A stretch of DNA of 64,000 nucleotides from Limnomonas spitsbergensis (taxonomy: Eukaryota; Chlorophyta; Chlorophyceae; Chlamydomonadales): positions 248,001 through 312,000 of the forward strand of contig JAYJMM010000014.1 in NCBI GenBank assembly GCA_037349105.1, read 5' to 3'. Position 1 is the first letter of the stretch, and every line of letters starts with the position of its first letter. The translations under genes and the position numbers were made by a program. Under the pieces are notes generated by a model. It was given only the letters and a program-made list of their open reading frames with translations, ran no database searches and was not told where the DNA came from. Positions 18,288 to 26,533 of this stretch are shown in pieces.

Positions 18288-19223
18288 ATGCAGTCCATCT
18301 TGACGCGCCTAATCGCCTCGATGTCGGGCGACATCTCGGATCTTCCCATGGTGGTCCTCTGCGGACACGACATCGACTGTCTATACTGCGCGTCCGGTGC
18401 AATCGTCTCCGCGCTGGGCACCGAGACAGCGGACCGGCTCGCAGACCCGTTCGCCGGACCTCGCGAGGTCGTCGAGGTCATCATCCCCGGTGGCGACTGG
18501 GGGATCGGCCGCCGCGTGACGGTCGAGCGACGCCTCGAGGCCGGCAGCTGCGGCGGTGGCGCGATGCTGGTGCGCGTCCCGGATCCAGCTGCTGCACCGC
18601 AGCTCGCAGGTACAAGCTGCTGCTTGGAGGGCAAGGGCGATACAGACGCGGCAGACGGGCAGAGCACCGGCCTGCACCTCATGCGTTGCGTCGGAGTGCT
18701 CGAGGTGTGCAAGGAGTTCGCGCGACGCTGGGACGTGCGGATGTGCCGCCGTGCGATCGTCGTTCACCCGGCGTGCCGGCTGCCCGGCCACGTTCAGGGT
18801 GCGCTCGGGAGGCTTTCCGAGACGACGCACGCGTCAGCGCTCTTCCTTTTGACCTGCACGCGGCGGTCAGCGCTAGACCCCAGAATCGCGAGCCGCGCCG
18901 TCATCGTTCACGTGCCCAGCGCGTCACCGGAGCCCGCGATCGCCCCGGCCGCATCGGCCCGGGCGGCAGTCTCGGCGCTGTCGTCCGGCCGGGCTTCGCC
19001 GCGCGACGCCGCGGTCTGGGAGGTGGCCCGTCTGCTCCTCACGACAGAGGAGCCTGTGGCGGAGACGCGTGAAGAGGCGGGCCGTGCAGTCTCGCGCCTC
19101 GCGAGCCTGGACCACTCGCTCTCGTGCATCCGTGCACTTGGGGGCAACGTCGCAGTGGCTCGGGTCGCGGTGTCGGAGGCATGGGCCCCGCCTTCGCGAG
19201 CGCCTGGTCAACGAAGGGCGTGA
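18288..19223 (+). CDS. divergent clamp-loader-like (RFC small subunit/delta-prime-like) protein
   Basis: The protein has 311 residues. The middle region matches the replication factor C layout: a CKEFARRW...RRAIVVHPACRLPGHVQGALGRLSE stretch corresponds to the family's DEADRLxxxAQxALRRxxE. It is followed by THASALFLLTCTRR and then IASRAVIVHVPS, matching the CxFILxCN...I..R...LRVP order. The N-terminal Walker A motif is not evident, as in non-ATPase RFC/delta-prime-type subunits. The assignment rests on motif order, not on identity. Three copies of CGGATTCATG surround the start codon; the ATG at 18288 and another eleven codons downstream are both possible starts. It would act with the viral sliding clamp in replication. 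Confidence 0.45.
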   Translation: MQSILTRLIASMSGDISDLPMVVLCGHDIDCLYCASGAIVSALGTETADRLADPFAGPREVVEVIIPGGDWGIGRRVTVERRLEAGSCGGGAMLVRVPDPAAAPQLAGTSCCLEGKGDTDAADGQSTGLHLMRCVGVLEVCKEFARRWDVRMCRRAIVVHPACRLPGHVQGALGRLSETTHASALFLLTCTRRSALDPRIASRAVIVHVPSASPEPAIAPAASARAAVSALSSGRASPRDAAVWEVARLLLTTEEPVAETREEAGRAVSRLASLDHSLSCIRALGGNVAVARVAVSEAWAPPSRAPGQRRA

Positions 19224-19400
19224 GCGACTGACGACGTGTCCGTCTCCGTCTGTACATCAGGATGTAAAAATGTGTAAAAAGGCGCTATGTTTCACCGCGG
19301 AAGAATTACCGGTAATTACCGCATAATGCAGAATTACCGGTGCTCGCTCATTGTTCAGCCTCACAATGGCATCAAAAGGCAGCCGAGAGCCCTGGCGCAC

Positions 19401-20036
19401 CTACGTTTGATAGACGAGTATGTCTCGATGCATCTCCGAAATCCCGCGAGGCGTGAGAGGGCTTTCGTAGCGTAACACGATGCGTTCGCGCATTCGAGGC
19501 GTTGGGGCTCGTAAACTGATGTCAGGTATTGCTGTCTGAGAACCGCGCGGCAGCGTGCATGAACCGACAGCGAACACGCTCCGTCTCGAGCCTCGGGTGT
19601 CGTGAGCAAACCTGAAGGAGACGATGGACAATGTGACGGCAATAGTGGACGCAGGCAGGTGAGCAGAGATCTGGAACATCCCGGTGCTTACGTTATATTC
19701 TGGCAACTCCCGATGGGACATCCCTGCGCGAACCATATCGAGCTGCAGATCGATCACTCCTACCATAACTGTGTCTGTTGGGCATTTTTGATCGGCTCTT
19801 TTCAAGTGCAGTGTCATAAGCCACTTCCTGGCGGTGGTTGTTTACAGACGATCTGCGAAGACTGCGCGTCTTAGAAACGACGGTGCACAGTTGCCGAATC
19901 GTCATACACGGTCATTGTCGCCATCTCTGTTATCCGACGGTACCCCTGAAAAGGGACCATTGAAACAAACAACAAAAAATGGGTCCGCGTCAAGAGGTCG
20001 AAGTGGGGATGTCTCAGAATAAAATAACAATCAGTG
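19401..20036 (-). mobile_element. Tc1/mariner-type element, decayed, with transposase N-terminal fragment
   Basis: The right terminus is clean: ACAATCAGTG then TA at 20037. Inside it, reading leftwards, are the family words GGACATCCCCAC, GACGCGGACCCAT and GGTCCCTTTTCAGGGGTACCGT, and the segment (about 19820-19880) also found in the copy at 45.5 kb. Further left the minus strand encodes about 139 residues with a helix-turn-helix-like stretch (MVRAGMSHRELPEYNVSTG) and TPRMRERIV, as in the DNA-binding N-terminus of IS630/Tc1 transposases. There is no intact full-length gene and no clear left end. Confidence 0.6.
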
Positions 20037-20114
20037 TATGTCAACTGACCAAGGTCTTCGCGGCAAAGACTGTACCGGCATGGCCGACGAGAAGGCACTT
20101 TAGGCAAGAACATC

Positions 20115-20714
20115 TCAGACGATACCGTGGACCCAGAATGCGCTCATGGCCTTGTCCTTTTTGAGGTCGTGTATGTTGTCTAGACCGGACATGGCCAGGA
20201 ATCCCAGGAAAGACTCCTGAGAGTGCCAGGGACACACATCATCAGATCCTACTGGACGCTGCTGCTTCCGCTGCTGCTGCTGCTGGTGACGCAACCAAAC
20301 CACAGCCCGCTGCTGCTGCTGCTGCCGCTGCCTCGGCTTACTGGTTGCCTGCAGCTTCTGTCCCTGATGATGATGCTGATCCTGCTCGTGCAGCAGGTTG
20401 TACTGATACTGCAGAAGCATCAGATGCACGGGATGCACGGGATGCACGGGATGCACGGGATGCACGGGATGCACGGGATGCACGGGATGCATGGGATGCA
20501 CAGGGTGCATGGGATGCATGGGATGCATGGGATGCATGGGATGCATGGGGTGCATGGGATGCATGGGGTGCATGGGATGCACGGGATGCACGGGATGCAC
20601 GGGATGCATGGGATGCACGGGGTGCATGGGATGCACGGGATGCATGGGATGCATGGGATGCACGGGATGCACGAGATCCTGCTCCATTGTCCAGTAGTTC
20701 ATAGTCGGCGACAT
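20115..20714 (-). CDS. Q-rich/His-Pro repeat protein
   Basis: The protein has 199 residues from ATG 20714. A short N-terminus ([15 protein letters not shown]) is followed by about 28 HPM/HPV tripeptides encoded by nonamer repeats. A Gln-rich stretch comes next, then a unique C-terminus ([20 protein letters not shown] and onward). The unique ends flanking the arrays argue for a real gene. A TATA-like word (GATATATAATTATC on the plus strand near 20729) lies just upstream. Function unknown. Confidence 0.45.
   Translation of the reverse strand: MSPTMNYWTMEQDLVHPVHPMHPMHPVHPMHPVHPMHPVHPVHPVHPMHPMHPMHPMHPMHPMHPMHPMHPVHPMHPVHPVHPVHPVHPVHPVHPVHLMLLQYQYNLLHEQDQHHHQGQKLQATSKPRQRQQQQQRAVVWLRHQQQQQRKQQRPVGSDDVCPWHSQESFLGFLAMSGLDNIHDLKKDKAMSAFWVHGIV
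20415..20680 (+). repeat. GGATGCACG/GGATGCATG nonamer array
   Basis: About 28 tandem nonamers with variants GGATGCACG, GGATGCATG and GGGTGCATG. The array codes for HPV/HPM on the minus strand. It is one of the longest members of the GGATGC-type repeats in this window. Confidence 0.95.
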
Positions 20715-20874
20715 CAGGAGCGAGACGGGCGATATATAATTATCAAGAGGGATGGAGAGAGTGTTTGTGTGTGAGTGTGTGTGTATGAACGATCCTGCGC
20801 GGCGTGAGCCAATTTTCTTGTTGTTTGTTTTCTGTGTGAGCATCGTTCTGTACGCCGAGGGATCATCAGTTTAA

Positions 20875-22158
20875 ATGGTGCTGCCCTTGTACGCGTTGTA
20901 TATGCCCGTCATCATGGTGGACACTGCCACCGGATCGGCGGCGTCGTGGGACACGGTGGTACTTTTGGTCGATGAGGGCGTTTTGCAGACCGTCCGCATC
21001 GGCGAATGGATCGACGGTCTGCTGGCCGCGGACGCCTGCCTCGAGCAGGAGCAGAGACGCCAGCGTTTTTTCCCCGAGGCTCAAGACCTCGAGCTTCTGG
21101 CGTTCGGAGGCGATGGTGGCCGCATCGTGCATGTGCCGACGATCGACGAGTTCGGGCTCGCTACCTGGGGTCGTCTCGCGGCGGTAGCTCGACACACCTC
21201 CGTCGACCTTCGCGCGCATCGCGTCCGCACCGCCTCTGGACGTGTGACCATTTTGACTGAGCAGAATTCGATACTTGTCTGGCGCCCCCATGACCGGCAG
21301 TTCGAGGCAATCCATGCCGCCGCTGCCCGCCTCGGTGACCGCCTGCCGGTGATCGACCGCTTGCCTCGCGTACCCGTCGGCATGCGATTGGACAGTATCG
21401 ACGTCTTGGATGTGCCACAGCCGCCTACCGGCGTCGCGCCTTTTCCCGAGCTCTCCGACCGGTGGAACAGCTGCCTTCAGCTGAAGCGGTTCACACTGGA
21501 CGCTGCGAACGGCTGGTTTGTAGGCGTGTTCCTTTCGTGCGGGTCCGCTAGCGAAAAGCTGGGTCAGGTTGTGGTCGCGTCGGATCGCCGAGGTCCGGTG
21601 ATCGCCGCGATGGCGTGGATGCGACGTTTGCACATCAAGTGCAGCTGCATCGGTGGCAGCGATGCAGCCCTCACCAGCGTGATCGGGCGTTCCGCCCCCC
21701 TCGCCCGGTTTCTGACCACCCTAACGAAGAACGTGGGGGTCGGGCCTGCCCGACGCGTGCCGGACATCGCCTTCGTGGCTCCAGTGGAGTTCTCGCGTGG
21801 CATGGTCGAAGGGTTCTTCCTGCAACTACAATCAACGTTCGCATTCCCCGCCTCCCCTCCCACCCACAAGGTGTGGGTGGCGAGTACGCCATCCAAAGAC
21901 CTCGCCGAGGGGATCGCTGCCCTGTGCGGTCGCCTCGACGCGGTCGCCGAGGTGTCCGATCACACGGACAACGATTACCGGGTGCGCATGCACTGGTCTC
22001 CGTCACTGTCACACCGCGCATCCGTTCGTGTGCACGCAAGGGACACGGTCGTGCTGCTCGACCCCGTCGTATGTGTCGACGACGCCGCGCCGTGTCACAA
22101 GATGTACGACATGACGCTGTTCTCCCCGACACTGGCACTGGCGTTCGCAACCATGTAA
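20875..22158 (+). CDS. free-standing degenerate intein (Hint plus dead LAGLIDADG homing endonuclease)
   Basis: This 427-residue protein contains intein blocks in order but no extein. Block A is like SWDTVVLLVDEG (24-35), with Ser in place of the catalytic Cys1; TVRIGEWIDGLL follows (39-50). VPTIDEFGLATWGRLAAVARH (88-107) precedes block B, GRVTILTEQNSILVW (122-136), where the usual TxxH is TEQN. The endonuclease blocks are NGWFVGVFLSCGS (212-224) and EFSRGMVEGFFLQLQS (305-320), both lacking the catalytic acidic residue. Blocks F/G are TVVLLDPVVCVDD and HKMYDMTLFSP (391-417). The protein ends without the terminal His-Asn. Splicing and nicking are therefore probably lost. The frame is nonetheless intact from ATG to stop, suggesting domestication or very recent escape. 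Confidence 0.7.
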   Translation: MVLPLYALYMPVIMVDTATGSAASWDTVVLLVDEGVLQTVRIGEWIDGLLAADACLEQEQRRQRFFPEAQDLELLAFGGDGGRIVHVPTIDEFGLATWGRLAAVARHTSVDLRAHRVRTASGRVTILTEQNSILVWRPHDRQFEAIHAAAARLGDRLPVIDRLPRVPVGMRLDSIDVLDVPQPPTGVAPFPELSDRWNSCLQLKRFTLDAANGWFVGVFLSCGSASEKLGQVVVASDRRGPVIAAMAWMRRLHIKCSCIGGSDAALTSVIGRSAPLARFLTTLTKNVGVGPARRVPDIAFVAPVEFSRGMVEGFFLQLQSTFAFPASPPTHKVWVASTPSKDLAEGIAALCGRLDAVAEVSDHTDNDYRVRMHWSPSLSHRASVRVHARDTVVLLDPVVCVDDAAPCHKMYDMTLFSPTLALAFATM

Positions 22159-22296
22159 ATGCCGTAGGGAAATATTAGCCGGTGTCTGTCCGTTCCGATT
22201 TCCAAGCAAACGAACGCGAGTGGCAATAGCGCACGCGCGAAAACACCTCCTGCACCGCTCCCAACGCACCACACCCCCCCCCTGTGTTGTAACGAT

Positions 22297-23331
22297 ATGC
22301 GGTGCGTTCTCATCATGGCGTGGTGTCTGCTGCCGTCCTTCGTGTGCGGAGTAGCGGGCATAGAAGTGCCTTCGCCGATTCACATTCCCATTCCAACCCT
22401 GTATTCCGACTTGATCGTGGAGCAGGGTAAGGTCCGTGTCGATCATCTGAAGGTGCTGGCCGAGTCCGCCGACGCACAGGTCGTTGACCTAGGGACGCTC
22501 TTGTTGCAGACCTTTGTCGGCATGGTGACGGGTGTGAGCGAGCCGAGCAATTGCTACCGTCAAATTCTCAAGGACATCGACCGACGATGCGTCAACATGT
22601 CGACGGTGGAGTACACGATGATCGGCCTCCGGTCGATGTATTGCGACCAGAAGGACCTGCCTGATCGAAGTCGTTCCGTCAGAACAATGTTCGAGTTGTC
22701 GACGGTCGGGTACGCCCGAGCGACACTCGAGGTTGCCGATCACGTGATCATGGACTGCAAGACACACGGCCTGCTGCTGTGTGCACCGATGCAGAACGAA
22801 CATGTGGTGTCCCTGTTTCAAGATCGCGTCATGCATGGCATCCAGCTCGCGTACGATAACCTGGCGCGGAACTCCGAGGCGCTGTTCGTCGCGTTGGCTG
22901 CGGAACAGATGAAATTGCAGCTTGCCTTCGAGGCGCGACATGTCGAGATGCTTCTCGCCCACAAGTCACTCGAAACGCTCCAGGACGCGTCGTTCGAGTC
23001 ACTAGCCGCGCAACATCGCGCCATGTTCGTCGACTTGAAAGCTAGGAATGAGGCGCTGATCTCCGACATCAGCGACATACACACCGGTCTGCGAAACACC
23101 ACCGACGTGTTGTTAAAGTCCATGACCCAAATCCCGGCTTGGTGCTTAGATGCATATTCCTGGCTCCATCGGACAGCGAAAGCCACGATGGCGTGGATGT
23201 CAGACGGTGTCGTCGCATGGAATGGCTTGGCCGCCGCCCTGCGATACACGATGCAGACGACATGCGTCCTCATCGTCCTCATCGTCCTCATCGTCTTCTG
23301 CATCCTGGGAGCCCATCTGGTCAAGCGGTGA
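22297..23331 (+). CDS. Kar5/GEX1/Brambleberry-like membrane protein
   Basis: The protein has 344 residues, with a cleavable-type signal (MRCVLIMAWCLLPSFVCGVAG) and one strong C-terminal membrane segment ([21 protein letters not shown]). A Cys-patterned domain (about 82-155) has the order C-x10-C-x17-18-C and a final Cys (NCYRQILKDIDRRC, GLRSMYC, HVIMDC). A long coiled coil (about 165-275) separates it from the membrane anchor. This order of signal, Cys-rich domain, coiled coil and C-terminal membrane helices is that of the nuclear-envelope fusion (karyogamy) family Kar5/GEX1/Brambleberry. The call is from architecture and Cys spacing, so it is tentative; a viral membrane glycoprotein with a coiled coil is the alternative. 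It overlaps the convergent methyltransferase by 11 bp. Confidence 0.45.
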   Translation: MRCVLIMAWCLLPSFVCGVAGIEVPSPIHIPIPTLYSDLIVEQGKVRVDHLKVLAESADAQVVDLGTLLLQTFVGMVTGVSEPSNCYRQILKDIDRRCVNMSTVEYTMIGLRSMYCDQKDLPDRSRSVRTMFELSTVGYARATLEVADHVIMDCKTHGLLLCAPMQNEHVVSLFQDRVMHGIQLAYDNLARNSEALFVALAAEQMKLQLAFEARHVEMLLAHKSLETLQDASFESLAAQHRAMFVDLKARNEALISDISDIHTGLRNTTDVLLKSMTQIPAWCLDAYSWLHRTAKATMAWMSDGVVAWNGLAAALRYTMQTTCVLIVLIVLIVFCILGAHLVKR

Positions 23332-25561
23332 GCGATACAGCATTCCGCACAGCATTTTTCACCCGACGATACGCCATTGCCTCATTTGCGGCTGCCGCTG
23401 CTGCCGCGGCTGCTGCAGCCTCGTCGGCGGCTGCGTTTGCCTCCTGGAAAGCTTTGACAGCAGCTGCTGATGCGGCTGCTGCGGCTGCTGCGGCTGCTAC
23501 CGCGTTGGTGGCGGCTGTGGTTGCGGCTGTTGCTGCTGCTGCCGATTCGGATGTGGCTTCTTCGTCTTCGGATTCAGATTCGACAGCATCGGTCGATGCC
23601 GGGGATGCCGGGGATGCCGGGGACGCCTGGGATGCCGGGGATGCCGGGGACGCCTGGGATGCCGGGGATGCCGGGGACGCCTGGGATGCCGGGGATGCCG
23701 GGGACGCCTGGGATGCCGGGGATGCCTGGGATGCCGGGGATGCCGGGGACGCCTGGGATGCCGGGGATGCCGGGGACGCCGGGGATGCCGGGGATGCCGG
23801 GGATGCCGGGGATGCCGGGGATGCCAGGGATGCATTCGGAGGCAGTGTCCCCCCCCCGTGCGCCATCAGCCTGGCACGCTCGGAATAGACCGCCTTCTGC
23901 TCTACGCTCAGCTCCCGCCACCGCTGCGCGCAAAACGGGACTGCTTTGCCAGGGTTCTCTCTCATGAACATGTGCATGCCGTGAAGCCGCGACTTCCCCC
24001 CGGGAGCGCAAGTCTTCATTACCTTTTTAGCGGGCATCAGCGACACTGTCGCCGCGCGCATCGTCAGTCCCCTCTCTTCGTCGTCTTCCTCGACGCCCTC
24101 GCCTCCCCCAGCCTCTTCCCCGGCGTTGAAAAAGCCTGCCTTGCCGCTGCTGCCGCCTTCCTCGTCTTGGAGCGTCAGGCGCGACTTTTGCGAGGCCCGT
24201 GCCACTGCGGCGCGAGACAGCGGCTGCGGTATCGCGTCAGCTCCCTGCGAGTGATCGATGCGCGTCCAGTCCTTCGAGTACCCCATCATCCACTCGATGT
24301 AGTTCACGTTCGCAACCAACGCGGAGTGCATTTGCTTGTCGGCCGGCAGTTCGAACCCCTGTGCTGCGAGATAATCTGCTGTTTGCGTGCAGTACACGAG
24401 CATGGTGGGCAGATCTCGCACGCTGCGGTCGGTCAGCGTGCTGGCGTGCGTGATGCCTCGACGGGGGGTCGGGTAATTCTCGGAGCGCACGATTTCGCCA
24501 ATAAGATGGCTGCCCCCGGCATGCATGTGGATCTGGACGCAGTGTTTTTGTGGCACCGTACGGCGCCTGGGCAGCGCAAACAGGCGTCCCGCACTCACGA
24601 TCGATGATTCGGGGTAGGGGTATACCTGATCCTCGATGGGTACGGACGTGTCGGCGAGCAGGTCGGTGTACTGCGACCAGCGTCGACTTGCCAGCGCCAG
24701 GTCGACGAAGGCGGCTCGCACGACCGATGGCACCACTGCGTTGCCGAGCGCTGCGACTCGGCTCGACCAGTGGTCGTCGTACGAGTCGTCGGCCCGCATC
24801 GACGGGCGGAACGACACTCGTGCGAGAGGCTCGTTTTTCCACACGTTGCCCTCGTCCGGCCTCGCGCCCCCGGTCTGCTGCTGCTGCTGCTTGCTCAGCC
24901 CATCGACGGCGGCGGCGACTCGCTCGGCGCCCTTCCCCCGGCAGGCGAGCATGAACCATCGCACTCGCACGTGTGGCGCGCCGAGGCCCTGCGCCGACCG
25001 CATCGTCCACTGCATGGTGAATCCGCGCTTGTCGCACTCCTTGACGACCTCCTTGATGCCGCAGCTGAGGATGTTCGCCACGTTCTCGAGAAAGACGACC
25101 TCGATCGTCGGGCTCTCGTCGACGATGCGCATGACCTCGAAGAACATGCTTGAGCGCTCACCATCGACGATGCCTTTCATCAGCCCGATGCTGCTGATGT
25201 CCTGGCAGGGAAAGCCACCGCATATCATCTCTGGGTGCACGACAGGCGACATGTGCAGGCTGCGCACGTCGCTGTGGATCGGGGCACGGTCGATACGGCC
25301 GTCGTTGATGGCCATGCGCTGCAGGAGCACAGACTGGCAATACCGGTCCCACTCGCAGTACTGGATCGCGCGTGCAAAGGGCAGGATGCCCAGCGTGATC
25401 CCACCCACGCCGCTGAAGAGGTCGACACACTTCAAGCGCTCGGTTGTGCTGACGACATGGCCAGCCTCCCCCCACTGAGCTCCTTGCTGCTGCTGCTGCT
25501 GCTGCTGCTGTTGCTGCTGCTGTTGCTTCTCATGCTCATGCTCATGCTCATGCTCATGCAG

Positions 25562-25610
<49 letters not shown>

Positions 25611-25624
25611 GATATGGTGCACAT
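23321..25624 (-). CDS. DNA (cytosine-5) methyltransferase fused to HMG-box-like segment
   Basis: The protein has 767 residues from ATG 25624; the longer frame uses only a TTG. A poly-Gln/His-Glu N-terminus (1-48) precedes the methyltransferase. Motif I is DLFSGVGG (68-75), the catalytic motif IV is GGFPCQDIS with PCQ at about 139-141, motif VI is ENV (about 180-182), motif VIII is RVRW, and motif X is GNAVVPSV. After a Gly/Glu-rich spacer comes an HMG-box-like stretch ([10 protein letters not shown], then [20 protein letters not shown]). About 24 ASP tripeptides follow, encoded by nonamers at 23597-23830, and then a poly-Ala C-terminus. All catalytic motifs are present, so activity is expected. 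The methylation target is unknown. Confidence 0.85.
23597..23832 (+). repeat. GGGGATGCC nonamer array
   Basis: Tandem GGGGATGCC/GGGGACGCC/TGGGATGCC units, about 26 copies, lie within the methyltransferase gene and encode ASP/ASQ on the minus strand. A higher-order unit of three nonamers (GGGGATGCC GGGGACGCC TGGGATGCC) recurs. Confidence 0.95.
25475..25618 (+). repeat. CTG trinucleotide and CATGCT hexamer repeat
   Basis: (CTG)n tracts interrupted by (CATGCT)n encode poly-Gln and His-Glu at the methyltransferase N-terminus. Confidence 0.9.
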
Positions 25625-25726
25625 GTCGCCGTTAGGGGGGTGAATCAGCTCTGGTGGTCCTTCTCTATAGATTGGTGCGATGAAATGCAACTATGGATGA
25701 ACGCAGTGGTGCTGGCACGTGTGTGC

Positions 25727-25775
25727 TTTGTTTCAATGGTGGTCCTTTTTCAGGGGTCAACCGCACAGAGAATGT
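25727..25775 (+). mobile_element. short transposon remnant
   Basis: TTTGTTTCAATGGTGGTCCTTTTTCAGGGGTC matches the family internal word TTGTTTCAGTGGTCCCTTTTCAGGGGTG. Apart from this, the 25625-26533 intergenic stretch shows no gene that I can support; short frames there lack family features. TATA-like words (GTTATATATAAAC at 26102) are visible. Confidence 0.5.
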
Positions 25776-26533
25776 TCGGTTGCTTGCTCTTTGCGGCGAG
25801 GCTGGCATGCCTGACATGCAGGGTGGGTCGGATGTGACATGAAGAGTGACCTGTGGGGCATCTCTGCTCCGCCGGGCGCGGGGCGAACGGTTGAGCTGTC
25901 CGGCCAGCTGCGAAAGCTTCGCTTAAAACAATGCGAAATGTTCGTTCGTGTTGCGGAAAAGGACGGGGGTGGGGAGGATGGCCCCAGCGTCGGTCGACCT
26001 GTTTTTTGAAGTTTGCAATCGCTATCCTGGCCCAGTGTCCCAGTGTGAAAAGTAGTCATTCCTTCATCACATCATACAATGTTTACATTCCGGGATTCGA
26101 TGTTATATATAAACTGTCTATCGCTGTGGATGTCGAGTGTTTCACACAACTTGCTAGGGTTTCATGTACATCTTGGATGCGCCAGCACGTCTGTGTTTAG
26201 TGGGCGACGACCACGTGTGCCACATATTAGAATAACGCAGGACTCAAACAGATAAAACTCGTCATGGACCACGTCGTTGACGTGCAACCACCCAGTTGCT
26301 TCAAGGTTGCTGCTCGTTTCTGCGACGTCGCGGCCGCGAGGTTCCTGGTTTACACGCACTTAAATCTTCAAACTATTGGAAAGGTACCTACCTTCCGGAT
26401 GGCATTAGCTTCCCGAGAAAACCCAGACCTAGAGACGAGGGCGTATTTCATCGAGCATACCGACTTCCATTGAGAAGAAATAGATTTGTGTTTGTCGAAT
26501 CAGGATCATCAAAGCATGGGCCTGCTCGTCCGG

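Noticed and set aside
20415..20680. CRISPR array
   Set aside because: Contiguous nonamer units without spacers; a minisatellite, as are 23597-23832 and 48164-48353.
25624..25690. Longer N-terminus of the methyltransferase
   Set aside because: Would need a TTG start; the ATG at 25624 is the first acceptable one.
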